DNA of 19,737 nt from PNAI01 sp035501735 (lineage in GTDB: Bacteria > Pseudomonadota > Alphaproteobacteria > Rhizobiales > Xanthobacteraceae): NCBI GenBank assembly GCA_035501735.1, contig DATJVR010000077.1, forward strand, positions 1 to 19,737, given 5' to 3'. The notes below the pieces were generated by a model. That model was given only the letters and a program-made list of their open reading frames with translations. It was not told the DNA's origin and did not search any database. The stretch's first letter is position 1, and the number at the start of each line of letters is the position of its first letter. Position numbers and translations under genes: made by a program. This document shows, one piece after another, positions 1 through 7,885 of this stretch.

Positions 1-215
1 AGCCGGTATCCACGACCGCGATACCCTGTGCGCGGCGCTGTTGCACGACACCATTGAGGATACTCAAACGTCCGTTGAGGAGCTGGTCGAGAGCTTCGGA
101 AATTCGGTGGCGTCATTGGTGCAGGAAGTGAGTGATGATAAAAGCTTGCCGAAAGCCGAGCGCAAATTGCGCAACATCGAACATGCGGCTCATCTGAGCG
201 CGAAGGCTCGCTTAA
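1..215 (+). pseudogene. HD-domain phosphohydrolase (MESH1/SpoT hydrolase-like), 5' cut by window, 3' truncated
   Basis: Frame 2 is open from the left edge and reads an HD-superfamily segment resembling the ppGpp-hydrolase (SpoT N-terminal/MESH1-like) fold. The HD pair and ED pair are visible in 'AALLHDTIEDT', followed by 'FGNSVASLVQEVSDDKSLP' and 'KAERKLRNIEHAAHLSAK'. In this family HLSxxAKL is normally followed by a block like IKLADK. Here the match stops at about position 211, and the frame then runs 31 codons into the antisense 3' end of livF before stopping at 307. The remaining protein would lack the C-terminal helices and the later metal-site Asp. The start lies outside the window. The family call is from motif recognition. 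A true pseudogene, a rearrangement scar and an assembly join are all possible. Confidence 0.65.
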
Positions 216-236
216 GCCTCGCGACCCCGGATGCGC

Positions 237-941
237 TCAGAGTCCGAGATAGGCCCGGCGCACGCGGTCATCGGCCAGCAGGGCCTCGCCGCTGCCCGAC
301 AGCGTGATGCGTCCGCTTTCCAGCACATAGGCCCGGCTCGCCAGCTTGAGCGAAACCGCAACATTCTGCTCGACCAGCACGCAGGTCAAACCTTCGCGGT
401 TGAGATCGCGAATGGTCTGCAACACGGCCTGCACCACCGACGGCGCGAGACCGAGCGAGGGCTCGTCGAACATGACAAGCTCGGGCGCGCCCATCAGGCA
501 GCGAGCGATCGCGAGCATCTGCTGCTCGCCGCCGGAGAGCGTGCCGGCCAGCTGACGCCGGCGTTCGACGAGCGTGGGAAACAGCGCAAAGACGCGCGCA
601 AGATTCCGCTCGCGCGCTGCCCGCGCGCGCGGCAGCAGTGCTCCCATCGCCAAATTCTCCGCAACCGTCAGAGTGGGGAAAATCTGCCGCCCCTCGGCAA
701 CCTGTCCAATGCCGAGATTGCAGACGCGAAAGCTCGGCCAGCCGCCGATGTCCCGGCCGCGGTAGAGAATGCGGCCGGCGGCCGGGCGATGGATGCCGGC
801 GATGGTGCGGATGAGCGAGGTCTTGCCGGCGCCGTTGGCGCCAACCACGGCGATGATCGCACCCTCGTCGACCTCGAGTGAAATGCCGTCGAGCGCCTGG
901 GCGTCGCCGTGAAACACAGCAAGGTTCTCGATCGTCAGCAT
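237..941 (-). CDS. livF: Branched-chain amino acid-type ABC transporter ATP-binding protein LivF
   Basis: This 234-residue protein is the second ATPase of a HAAT (branched-chain amino acid-type) importer and works on the cytoplasmic face with LivG. Visible motifs are Walker A 'GANGAGKTSLI' near residue 34, the signature 'LSGGEQQMLAIARC' near residue 135, and Walker B 'LVMFDEPSLGLAP' just after it. Length and motif spacing match LivF. Its ATG shares one base with the livG stop (TGATG at 941-943), which suggests translational coupling. It is the last gene of the five-gene minus-strand operon, and its stop lies only about 25 bases from the recognisable end of the convergent HD gene. The substrate is inferred from the divergent hydroxycinnamate genes and need not be an amino acid. 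Confidence 0.93.
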   Translation of the reverse strand: MLTIENLAVFHGDAQALDGISLEVDEGAIIAVVGANGAGKTSLIRTIAGIHRPAAGRILYRGRDIGGWPSFRVCNLGIGQVAEGRQIFPTLTVAENLAMGALLPRARAARERNLARVFALFPTLVERRRQLAGTLSGGEQQMLAIARCLMGAPELVMFDEPSLGLAPSVVQAVLQTIRDLNREGLTCVLVEQNVAVSLKLASRAYVLESGRITLSGSGEALLADDRVRRAYLGL

Positions 942-1669
942 CAGGCGACCGCCTCCCCGCCGAGATAGGAATCGATCACCGCGCGTTCGCGCACCACAAC
1001 CTCCGGCGCGCCCACGGCGATCGCGGCGCCATGATGCAGCACCACGATGTGCTGCGCGAGCGCCATGACCGCGCGCATCACATGCTCGATCAACAAGATG
1101 GTCAGCCCGGTTTCGCGGTTGAGGTCGCGCAGTGCCGCGACGATGCGGTCGGTCTCGGTCGGCCGCAAGCCGGCGATCACTTCGTCGAGCAAGAGCAGTT
1201 TCGGATCGGTGGCGAGCGCGCGCGCGACTTCGAGACGTTTGCGGTCCGGCAACGTCAAGGCGGAAGCGGGCAGCGTGCGCTTATCGAACAGATCGAGCCG
1301 GTGCAGCACGTCGTGGGCGTGTAGGCGCGCGGCGCGCACCTCAGAGCGGCGCAACAACGCGCCGGTCACGACATTATCCTCGACGCTCAAGCCGGGAAAC
1401 GGCCGCACGATCTGGAAGGTCCGGCCAATGCCGCGGCGGCAAACTTCGTCGGGCGTGTGGCCGTCGATCCGCTCGCCGCCAAACGTAATGGTGCCGCCGT
1501 CCGGCTTGAACTCGCCCGCGATCATGTTGAACAACGTCGTCTTGCCCGCGCCGTTGGGACCGATCACGGCGCAGATCACGCCCTGCGGCACCGAGAAGGA
1601 CACCCGGTCGACGGCCACCAGTCCGCGGAATCGCTTGCTCACAGCGTCGACGGCCAATAGTGGCGTCAT
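941..1669 (-). CDS. livG: Branched-chain amino acid-type ABC transporter ATP-binding protein LivG
   Basis: LivG-class ATPase of 242 residues. Walker A 'GPNGAGKTTLFN' lies near residue 38. The signature region is the LivG-type 'LTLPDRKRLEVARAL' rather than a canonical LSGGQ, and Walker B is 'LLLLDEVIAGL'. A DEV in place of DEP is usual for LivG. I chose the ATG at 1669 over the upstream start at 1708 because 1669 gives the family N-terminus (MTPLLAVDAVSKRF) and a four-base ATGA overlap with the livM stop. The protein pairs with LivF as the ATPase heterodimer powering the LivH/LivM channel. Confidence 0.93.
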   Translation of the reverse strand: MTPLLAVDAVSKRFRGLVAVDRVSFSVPQGVICAVIGPNGAGKTTLFNMIAGEFKPDGGTITFGGERIDGHTPDEVCRRGIGRTFQIVRPFPGLSVEDNVVTGALLRRSEVRAARLHAHDVLHRLDLFDKRTLPASALTLPDRKRLEVARALATDPKLLLLDEVIAGLRPTETDRIVAALRDLNRETGLTILLIEHVMRAVMALAQHIVVLHHGAAIAVGAPEVVVRERAVIDSYLGGEAVA

Positions 1670-2670
1670 CGCTTGCTCTCCTTGATGCGGAGCCTGCGCG
1701 CGAGCCACGGCCAGACGCCGTCGGGCAGCAGCATGACCACCAAGAGCAGGCAGACGCCGAAGAACAATTGCCGCAAGCCGGGCACGTCGACGCCGAGCAG
1801 CGCCAGCACCTCGCGCAGACCTTCCGCCAAGGTCTCGAGCAGGAACGCGCCGAGCAGGGGACCGAACAGGCTGCCGATGCCGCCGATGATGGGCGCGAGG
1901 ATGAATTCGATCGAGCGAGAAATATGAAAGATCTGCTCGGGAAACAGGTTGTTGTAGTAAAACGCGTGAAACACGCCGGCAAATGACGTCATAACCGCGG
2001 AGATGATGACGGCATACATCTTGTAGCGGAACGTATCGATGCCGGTCGCACGCGCGGCGCGCTCATCCTCGCGGATGGCCTGCCAGAAATACCCGATGCG
2101 GCTGTGCAACAGCAGACGGCAGGCGATGAACGCAAGCGCCGTGGCCGCCAGCATGACGTAATAGAACATCGCCGGCGCGCCGCGCAGCAGCCACAGGTCG
2201 TTGTGGGCGTATTGCTTGACCGGGAGGAAAAATCCGGCCGACCCGCCCACCCAAGCGAAATGATCGAAGCCGATGCGCGCAAATTCCGCAAATGCGATGG
2301 TGAGGATGGCGAAATAGACGCCGGCAACCCCGAAGCGAAAGGCAAGAAATCCCAAGAAGGCGCCGCACGCGGCCGTCACCGGGATCGCCACGAGAAACCC
2401 GAGCCATGGTCCAATGCCGAAATGGATGAACAGCGCCGCCGCCGTATAGGCGCCAAGCCCGACATAGAGCGAGTGTCCGAGCGAGAGTTGCCCGGCGAAG
2501 CCCATCATGATGTTCCAGGCCTGACCGATGTAGGCAAAATAGAGCACCAGGATCAGCGCGGTGAGCAGGTAGTCGTTGACGACGAGGGGGGCGATCAGCA
2601 GGGCCGCCAACAGCGTCGCAAGAAGCAGCAAGGCGCGGCGGGACACGCCCTCGGTGAGCTGCGCCATCAT
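1666..2670 (-). CDS. livM: Branched-chain amino acid-type ABC transporter permease LivM
   Basis: Integral membrane permease of 334 residues with many hydrophobic segments. The N-terminus has a helix rich in Leu/Ala ('ALLLLATLLAALLIAPLVV'). The LivM hallmarks 'AYIGQAWNIMMGFAGQLSLG' and 'AIREDERAARATGID' (the cytoplasmic EAA-like loop that contacts the ATPases) are present, followed by 'GGIGSLFGPLLGAFLLE'. The open frame extends further upstream to 2940, but that part is antifamily sequence overlapping livH. The start at 2670 gives an ATGA overlap with the livH stop, and a second ATG follows directly at 2667. It forms the transmembrane channel with LivH. Confidence 0.92.
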   Translation of the reverse strand: MMAQLTEGVSRRALLLLATLLAALLIAPLVVNDYLLTALILVLYFAYIGQAWNIMMGFAGQLSLGHSLYVGLGAYTAAALFIHFGIGPWLGFLVAIPVTAACGAFLGFLAFRFGVAGVYFAILTIAFAEFARIGFDHFAWVGGSAGFFLPVKQYAHNDLWLLRGAPAMFYYVMLAATALAFIACRLLLHSRIGYFWQAIREDERAARATGIDTFRYKMYAVIISAVMTSFAGVFHAFYYNNLFPEQIFHISRSIEFILAPIIGGIGSLFGPLLGAFLLETLAEGLREVLALLGVDVPGLRQLFFGVCLLLVVMLLPDGVWPWLARRLRIKESKR

Positions 2671-3560
2671 GAGATCTTTCTGCCGAGGATGCCCTGCGGG
2701 CGGAACAGCAGCACCAGCACCAGGATCGCAAACGCGAACATGCTTTTCGCGGAAGGTGTGAAAATCAGCCCGGCCATGGCTTCGGTGACGCCGATCAGAA
2801 CGCCGCCAAGCAGCGACCCCGGCATCGAGCCGAGCCCACCGGTTATGACGATGACGAAAGCCAGCAGCGTATAGACCGGTCCAACCTGCGGCGTCACATC
2901 GATGATGAGCACCAGCACGGTACCGGCCGCTCCGACACACGCGGCTCCCAGCCCGAATGTCAGCGCATAGAGCCTATTCACGTCGAGACCGACGGTCAGC
3001 GCACCCGCATAATTATCGGCGCAAGCGCGGATAGCGGTGCCGGTGTCGGTGAAGCGAAAAAAGGCGAATAACGCGGTTGCGGCCACGAGAGCAGCAGCTG
3101 CGGCATAAAGCTTGGTGGCGTCGATGATGAGCTTGCCGACCTGGAAACTATCGAATGCGTAAGATGTCTGTACGCTATGCGCATCCGGCCCAAATATGAT
3201 CAGCAGGGTATTGACGATGATGATCGCGAGGGCAATCAACAGCAGAAATTGGGTGTGTTCCGGGCGCGTAATGAAGGCGTTGATCACTCCGGCTTGCAGA
3301 GCGTAGCCGAGCGCGAACAGCACCATCGCGATCGGCACGAGCATGATCAACGGATCGAGTTTGAACGCCGAAAACAGCACCACCGCGATATACATGGCGA
3401 TGGTCATCAGCTCGCCGTGAGCGAAGTTTACGACACGCACCACGCCGAAGATCACCGACAGTCCAAGCGCCATCAAGCCGTAAACCAGCCCGGTCAATAT
3501 CCCGCTGACGGCGACATTGAGATAGATTTCTGCCGGCACCGCTCGATCCCGTGACGCCAT
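2667..3560 (-). CDS. livH: Branched-chain amino acid-type ABC transporter permease LivH
   Basis: Permease of about 297 residues. LivH-type features are 'GLVYGLMALGLSVIFGVVRV', 'NFAHGELM' in the first transmembrane bundle, and near the C-terminus 'VITGGLGSMPGSLLGG' and 'RPQGILGRK'. The start is uncertain. ATG 3560 gives a typical N-terminus (MASRDRAV), while ATG 3596 would add 12 Pro/Arg-rich residues encoded largely by a perfect hairpin. I prefer 3560, with the hairpin as an intercistronic structure. Neither candidate has a strong Shine-Dalgarno sequence at normal spacing. The solute-binding protein gene ends at 3608, just upstream in the same operon. Confidence 0.9.
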   Translation of the reverse strand: MASRDRAVPAEIYLNVAVSGILTGLVYGLMALGLSVIFGVVRVVNFAHGELMTIAMYIAVVLFSAFKLDPLIMLVPIAMVLFALGYALQAGVINAFITRPEHTQFLLLIALAIIIVNTLLIIFGPDAHSVQTSYAFDSFQVGKLIIDATKLYAAAAALVAATALFAFFRFTDTGTAIRACADNYAGALTVGLDVNRLYALTFGLGAACVGAAGTVLVLIIDVTPQVGPVYTLLAFVIVITGGLGSMPGSLLGGVLIGVTEAMAGLIFTPSAKSMFAFAILVLVLLFRPQGILGRKIS

Positions 3561-3588
3561 GCTCCGGCCGCGCTCCGGCGGCCGGAGC
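3561..3588 (-). other. Perfect GC-rich hairpin between SBP gene and livH
   Basis: A 10-bp perfect inverted repeat (GCTCCGGCCG / CGGCCGGAGC) encloses an 8-nt loop, immediately before the preferred livH ATG. There is no U-run, so it is not a standard intrinsic terminator. In several ABC operons a stable structure after the binding-protein gene protects the upstream mRNA and lowers permease expression; that role here is inferred. It could also sequester the livH start region. Confidence 0.55.
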
Positions 3589-3607
3589 AAGCTCATTTAT
3601 GCGCCGT

Positions 3608-4867
3608 TCAACCGCGCTTGTCGTAAGGTTTCATCGGCAACTCGGGTTTGGCATTGGCCGCCACCTTGGGCGCGACCGTGACGAGCTTGCCGCCACGGTT
3701 CTGAATCGCGGAGTCCTTGAGTTTGTCGTTCTGGCCCTTTTCGTTGAACTGGATGCCGGCGCCCGGACTGACGTTATTGGTGATATTGGTCTTGCGGATG
3801 GCATCAGCGAGCGCCTTCGGGTCGGCCGAGCCGGCGCGCTTGTAGGCGTCGGCAGCGACCAGCAGCGCTTCGAACGTGTAGACGTGGTTGGTGTTGAGAT
3901 TGATGTCGGGATAGGCCTTCGCCAGCGCGGCCTCGAGCTTCTTGCTCATCGGCTTGTTCGGATCGTACCAGGGAACGAAGCTGATCGGGCCGTCAGAGAG
4001 TTTGCCGAGGGTCTTGAAATACTGATCCTCGTACCAGCCCGGGCCCATGCTCAAGATCGCCATCGGCGACCAGCGCTGCTTGACCAATTCGCGCGTGATC
4101 AGGATCGCATCGTTGAGCCGGCTCACCACCAGCAGCGCGTCGGCGCCGGTGGCCTTGGCTTTTGACACTTCGACCGAAAGGTCACGTGCGGCCGGGTCAT
4201 AGGCGATCGTCTCGGCGATCGTGTATGGCATGTTGAATTTCGGCATGACGGCCCCGATGCCACCCTTCATCGCGGTACCGAAGGTGTCGTTGACGTGCAT
4301 GAACACCACCGACTTCGGCGCTGAGCCGGTTGCTTCGAAAATTTCCTTTTGATTTACAAAGGCGTCGGCCAGGATTGTTCCCGCGACTGGAAAATTGCGG
4401 AACACGAACTTGTAGCCCTGCTCGGTGATCGGCGGAGCCGCGGCGATGTTGATGACAAAAGGAATGCCCTTCTGCTCGGCGACCTGGGCGATGGCGCTGC
4501 TTTGTCCGGAGTCGAAGGCTCCAACCAATAGCTGCGCACCATCGGCGATCAGTTTCTCTGCGCGCGAGCGTGCCACATCGACGTTGGTCTCGGTGTCGGC
4601 GTTCATGATCGAAAGCGCCGGCAACCCTAAGTCCTTGAGAATTCCGGCGGTGATTTCGACGCCGCGCTGGCAGTCCTGACCGATGCCGGCCTGAAAGCCC
4701 GAGCGCGGCAGTAGTACGCCGACCTTGAGCGGAGCGCCCTGAGCGCAAATGATATTGAAGGGGGCGCTGCCGGTCAGGAGGGTGGCGCCAAGGCTGGCGG
4801 TTACCGTGCGGCGCGTCAGGCGGGCGCCGGCGGCGGACGAATTGCGGTTGATCGTCTTGCGGGTCAT
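3608..4867 (-). CDS. Periplasmic substrate-binding protein, branched-chain amino acid/aromatic acid ABC transporter
   Basis: This 419-residue protein is a type I periplasmic binding protein of the Leu/Ile/Val family that feeds LivHMGF. The N-terminus carries a twin-arginine signal with a short RR motif ('LTRRTVTASLGATLLTG', roughly residues 17-34). The mature domain begins near 'LKVGVLLPRSGFQAGIGQD', which is the typical ligand-pocket start, and 'VVFMHVNDTFGTAMKGG' lies in the central domain. ATG 4867 was chosen because a strong GGAGG lies about seven bases upstream; an in-frame ATG at 4918 lacks this. It is divergent from a MarR regulator and CoA-dependent aromatic genes. Relatives in Rhodopseudomonas bind p-coumarate and other phenylpropanoids, so a hydroxycinnamate ligand is likelier than an amino acid. 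The ligand is inferred. Confidence 0.88.
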   Translation of the reverse strand: MTRKTINRNSSAAGARLTRRTVTASLGATLLTGSAPFNIICAQGAPLKVGVLLPRSGFQAGIGQDCQRGVEITAGILKDLGLPALSIMNADTETNVDVARSRAEKLIADGAQLLVGAFDSGQSSAIAQVAEQKGIPFVINIAAAPPITEQGYKFVFRNFPVAGTILADAFVNQKEIFEATGSAPKSVVFMHVNDTFGTAMKGGIGAVMPKFNMPYTIAETIAYDPAARDLSVEVSKAKATGADALLVVSRLNDAILITRELVKQRWSPMAILSMGPGWYEDQYFKTLGKLSDGPISFVPWYDPNKPMSKKLEAALAKAYPDINLNTNHVYTFEALLVAADAYKRAGSADPKALADAIRKTNITNNVSPGAGIQFNEKGQNDKLKDSAIQNRGGKLVTVAPKVAANAKPELPMKPYDKRG

Positions 4868-5033
4868 TGCTGTCCTCCCTGATCGACCGGCGCCATGGAT
4901 GGCGGTTCGGCGTCGCATTTTCTTGGTTCAAGCTACTCGGACGCGAGTGAAAAAGCACCTCAACCATTGTGCGGCGCGGTAGAGAGTTTGTGCACAGTGG
5001 CGTCGGCCGCATCCGGCGATGATCGCGAATTGT

Positions 5034-5054
5034 ATTGTTGACCTGGACAACAAT
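5034..5054. promoter_or_regulatory. Inverted repeat, candidate MarR operator in the divergent promoter region
   Basis: A perfect dyad, ATTGTTG-(7 nt)-CAACAAT, lies in the 259-bp gap between the binding-protein start (4867) and the preferred MarR start (5127). MarR dimers typically bind AT-rich dyads of about this size. A TTGACC box overlaps the left arm on the plus strand (5038-5043), and a TTGACG box lies at 5059-5064 on the minus strand, but I find no well-spaced -10 for either. Binding by the adjacent regulator is inferred from position and architecture. Confidence 0.55.
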
Positions 5055-5126
5055 TTTCGTCAACACCTATATCGTCGCTTTTCCGGCCTGCCGGCCGGGC
5101 TTCACGGGAAAGACTTGAGGCTCAAG

Positions 5127-5657
5127 ATGCCCGCCCCCGCACGAAAAGCAGCCCATCGGAGCGTCGCGAGGTCCGCACGCGCGCGGCCGTTACGCAAGTC
5201 GCCGCAGGCGCGCAAAAGCGTGGAACGGACAGTCGACCTCGGCGGATTGAACGAACACCTCGGCTATTTCATCCGGCGCGTGCAGGTGTGGGTGTTCCAG
5301 GATTTCATCCGCGTGCTCAGGATCGTGGATATCAGCCCGGCGCAGTATTCGGTGCTGCTGGTGATCGACGCCAATCCGGGACTTTCGCAGGCCGAGCTTG
5401 CCAGAACGCTAGGGATCGAGCGGGCGCGGATGGTGCGCGTGCTGCACCGGCTCGACCGGCGCGGCCTAACCCGGCGGCTACGGTCTTCCGCCGACGGCCG
5501 GGCGCATTCGCTGCGTCTCACGCAAAAGGGCCAGGAGACGTTACGCCGCGCGGCAACGTTGGCGCAAACCCATGAGGCACGCTTGATCGAACGACTGGGC
5601 GCGGAGCCTTACAAGGCGATGAGAACGATCCTGCGTGAGTTCCGGTCGATGCCCTAA
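5127..5657 (+). CDS. MarR-family transcriptional regulator (CouR/HcaR-like by context)
   Basis: A 176-residue regulator with a MarR winged-helix domain. An N-terminal dimerisation helix ('LNEHLGYFIRRVQVWVFQDF') is followed by 'ISPAQYSVLLVIDANPGLSQ', the recognition region 'AELARTLGIERARMVRVLHR', and a wing with 'SADGRAHSLRLTQKG'. The first 35-40 residues are a basic Arg/Lys/Ala-rich extension before the fold. ATG 5127 has GAGG seven bases upstream; the longer frame from 5019 would start inside the divergent promoter region. Regulators of this family beside hydroxycinnamate-CoA genes (CouR in Rhodopseudomonas, HcaR in Agrobacterium) repress until an aroyl-CoA ester binds. The same logic is inferred here for both divergent operons. 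Confidence 0.85.
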   Translation: MPAPARKAAHRSVARSARARPLRKSPQARKSVERTVDLGGLNEHLGYFIRRVQVWVFQDFIRVLRIVDISPAQYSVLLVIDANPGLSQAELARTLGIERARMVRVLHRLDRRGLTRRLRSSADGRAHSLRLTQKGQETLRRAATLAQTHEARLIERLGAEPYKAMRTILREFRSMP

Positions 5658-5736
5658 CGTAGCAACGAATTGTCGAGGCGGGGCGCCGGACGATGGAGTC
5701 GGTGGAGATCGAACGAACGAGACAAGAGTATCGACC

Positions 5737-7860
5737 ATGAGCGAAGTGGTCAGCGTCGCGGTCAAGGACGGCATCGCGGTCATCAAGGTCGATCGCCCTC
5801 CCGTCAACGCCATCGATCAAGTGGTGCGGCAGGGCTTGCAGCGCGCCTTCGGCGATCTGCGCGCGCGGCCCGACGTCAAGGCGATCGTGCTCGGCTGCGC
5901 CGGCCGGACTTTTTTTGCCGGCGCCGACATCAAGGAATTCGACAGCGGGATTCGACCGCCGGGCTATCACGAGCTGTTCCGCCTGATCGAAGACATGCCG
6001 GTGCCGGTCGTCGCCGCAGTGCATGGCACGGCGCTCGGCGCAGGCACCGAGATCGCGCTTGCCTGCCACTATCGGGTGGCGGATGAGGGCGCGCGCCTCG
6101 GCCTCCCCGAGTTGACGCTCGGTATTATCCCCGGCGCCGGCGGTACCCAGCGCATGCCGCGGCTTATCCCGCTCGCCGCCGCCGCTGACCTGATGCTCTC
6201 GGGCCGGCCGATGACGGCGGGACAGGCCAAGGAGCTTGGGCTTTTGGACAACGTCGCCAGTGACGACGTGATCGAGCGCGCCATAGTGTTTGCCAAGAAC
6301 CTCGTGGCGCAGGGCAAAGGTCCGCGCAAGACGCGCGAGCAACCAGTGCGCGGCGCGGAAAACGCCGCGCAGATTTTCGCCGAAAAACACGCGCAAGCGG
6401 CGAAGACGCTGCGCGGGCGCACCTCGCCCGCCAAACTTTTGGAGGCGCTGGCGGCCGCAGTCGAAAGGCCCTTCGATGGCGGCTTGAAGGTCGAGATGGC
6501 GATCAGCGCTGAGCTCGTGCGCTCGAACGAGTCGCGCGCGCTGCGGCACCTGTTCTTTGCCGAGCGAGAGGTCCGCAAGATTCCAGGACTCTCGGATCGC
6601 TTGCCGCGGCGGCCAATCCAGCGCGTCGGGATCGTGGGTGCAGGTACGATGGGCAGCGGCATTGCTATGGCATTTGTCAATGCCGGCATCCCGGTGACAC
6701 TGCTTGACGTCAGCCGCGAGGCTCTCGATGCCGGGCTCACGAAAATCCGGAACAATTATAACCGTTCGATTTCGCGCGGCAGTTTGAGCGCTGATCAGGT
6801 GGAAAGCCGCATAAAGTTGATCACGCCCGCGCTCGACCATGCCGCGCTGGGAACAGCCGATCTTTTGATCGAGGCGGTGTTTGAGACTATGGCGCTCAAG
6901 AAGGAGACATTCGCCAAAATCGACCAAATAGCGAAGCCGGGCGCGATTCTTGCCACCAACACGTCCACGCTTGATATCGATGCTATAGCCGCAATGACGA
7001 AGCGCCCTCAGGACGTCGTCGGCCTTCACTTCTTCAGTCCCGCGAACGTCATGCCGCTGCTGGAAATCGTGCAGGCAAAGCGGACATCGGACGATGTTCT
7101 CGCGACCGCGCTCGATGTTGCGAAAACCATCAGGAAAGTCGGCGTCATCGCCAAGGTCTGCTACGGCTTCATCGGCAATCGTATGATGGATCCCTACGGT
7201 CGCGAAGCCGAACACTGTCTGCTCGAAGGCGCGACCCCGGAAGACGTCGATACCGCGTTGGAAAATTTCGGCATGGCGATGGGCATTCTCGCCGTTTACG
7301 ATTTGGCCGGCGTCGACATCGGTCATCTCACCCGCCTCGCGCTCGCCAATGTGTTCGAAAAAGATCCGACGTTCTATCGCCCCTCCGCCATGCTCACCGA
7401 ACGCGGCTGGTTCGGGCAGAAGGCGGGACGCGGCTACTATCGCTACGAGAACGGCAAGCGCGTTCCCGATCCGGAGGTCATTAAACTCTTTCACGACGAA
7501 GGCAAACGTCTGGGCGTGCCCCGGCGCAAGCCAAGCAGTGACGAAATTGTAGAGCGCTGCCTTTACGCGCTGATCAACGAAGGCGCACGCGTTCTGGAAG
7601 AACGAATTGCGCTGCGCGCAAGCGACATCGACGTGGTCTATACCTCCGGCTACGGATTTCCGCGCTATCGCGGCGGCCCGATGTTCTATGCCGATACCCT
7701 TGGCTTAAGAAAAATCTATGACCGCATTCTCGAATTCCAGCGCACGCTCGATGCCCGCTATTGGCAGCCGGCGCCGTTGTTGGAGCGGCTCGCGAAAACC
7801 AATTCGTCGTTTCGGCAATGGCAGGACGACCAGGCCGCCACACGCGCGGCAGCGTCATGA
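5737..7860 (+). CDS. Bifunctional enoyl-CoA hydratase / 3-hydroxyacyl-CoA dehydrogenase
   Basis: This 707-residue fusion catalyses two consecutive beta-oxidation steps: hydration of a 2-enoyl-CoA, then NAD-dependent oxidation to the 3-ketoacyl-CoA. The crotonase domain (about 1-190) has an oxyanion-hole segment 'FFAGADIKEF' and both catalytic glutamates, Glu105 in 'GAGTEIAL' and Glu125 in 'GLPELTLGIIPGAGGTQR'. The NAD domain (about 295-480) has GAGTMG at 301-306 and the His431-Glu443 pair in 'GLHFFSPANVMPLLEIV'. Two C-terminal 3HCDH domains follow. The length matches the roughly 700-residue FadJ/peroxisomal-type class. The start at 5737 fits the family; the longer frame from 5635 overlaps the MarR gene. 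With the thiolase and CoA ligase downstream, the likely substrate is a hydroxycinnamoyl-CoA, although a fatty acyl-CoA cannot be excluded. Confidence 0.93.
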   Translation: MSEVVSVAVKDGIAVIKVDRPPVNAIDQVVRQGLQRAFGDLRARPDVKAIVLGCAGRTFFAGADIKEFDSGIRPPGYHELFRLIEDMPVPVVAAVHGTALGAGTEIALACHYRVADEGARLGLPELTLGIIPGAGGTQRMPRLIPLAAAADLMLSGRPMTAGQAKELGLLDNVASDDVIERAIVFAKNLVAQGKGPRKTREQPVRGAENAAQIFAEKHAQAAKTLRGRTSPAKLLEALAAAVERPFDGGLKVEMAISAELVRSNESRALRHLFFAEREVRKIPGLSDRLPRRPIQRVGIVGAGTMGSGIAMAFVNAGIPVTLLDVSREALDAGLTKIRNNYNRSISRGSLSADQVESRIKLITPALDHAALGTADLLIEAVFETMALKKETFAKIDQIAKPGAILATNTSTLDIDAIAAMTKRPQDVVGLHFFSPANVMPLLEIVQAKRTSDDVLATALDVAKTIRKVGVIAKVCYGFIGNRMMDPYGREAEHCLLEGATPEDVDTALENFGMAMGILAVYDLAGVDIGHLTRLALANVFEKDPTFYRPSAMLTERGWFGQKAGRGYYRYENGKRVPDPEVIKLFHDEGKRLGVPRRKPSSDEIVERCLYALINEGARVLEERIALRASDIDVVYTSGYGFPRYRGGPMFYADTLGLRKIYDRILEFQRTLDARYWQPAPLLERLAKTNSSFRQWQDDQAATRAAAS

Positions 7861-7885
7861 TTTGACATTGCTGAGGGCATGACTC

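Noticed and set aside
2671..2940. Upstream extension of the livM frame
   Set aside because: It overlaps the livH 3' end and has no membrane character, whereas the start at 2670 gives an ATGA overlap and a normal LivM N-terminus.
5518..7494. 658-codon open frame on the minus strand
   Set aside because: It is the antisense shadow of the bifunctional beta-oxidation gene, whose plus-strand product has complete family motifs and catalytic residues. The minus product shows no recognisable domain.
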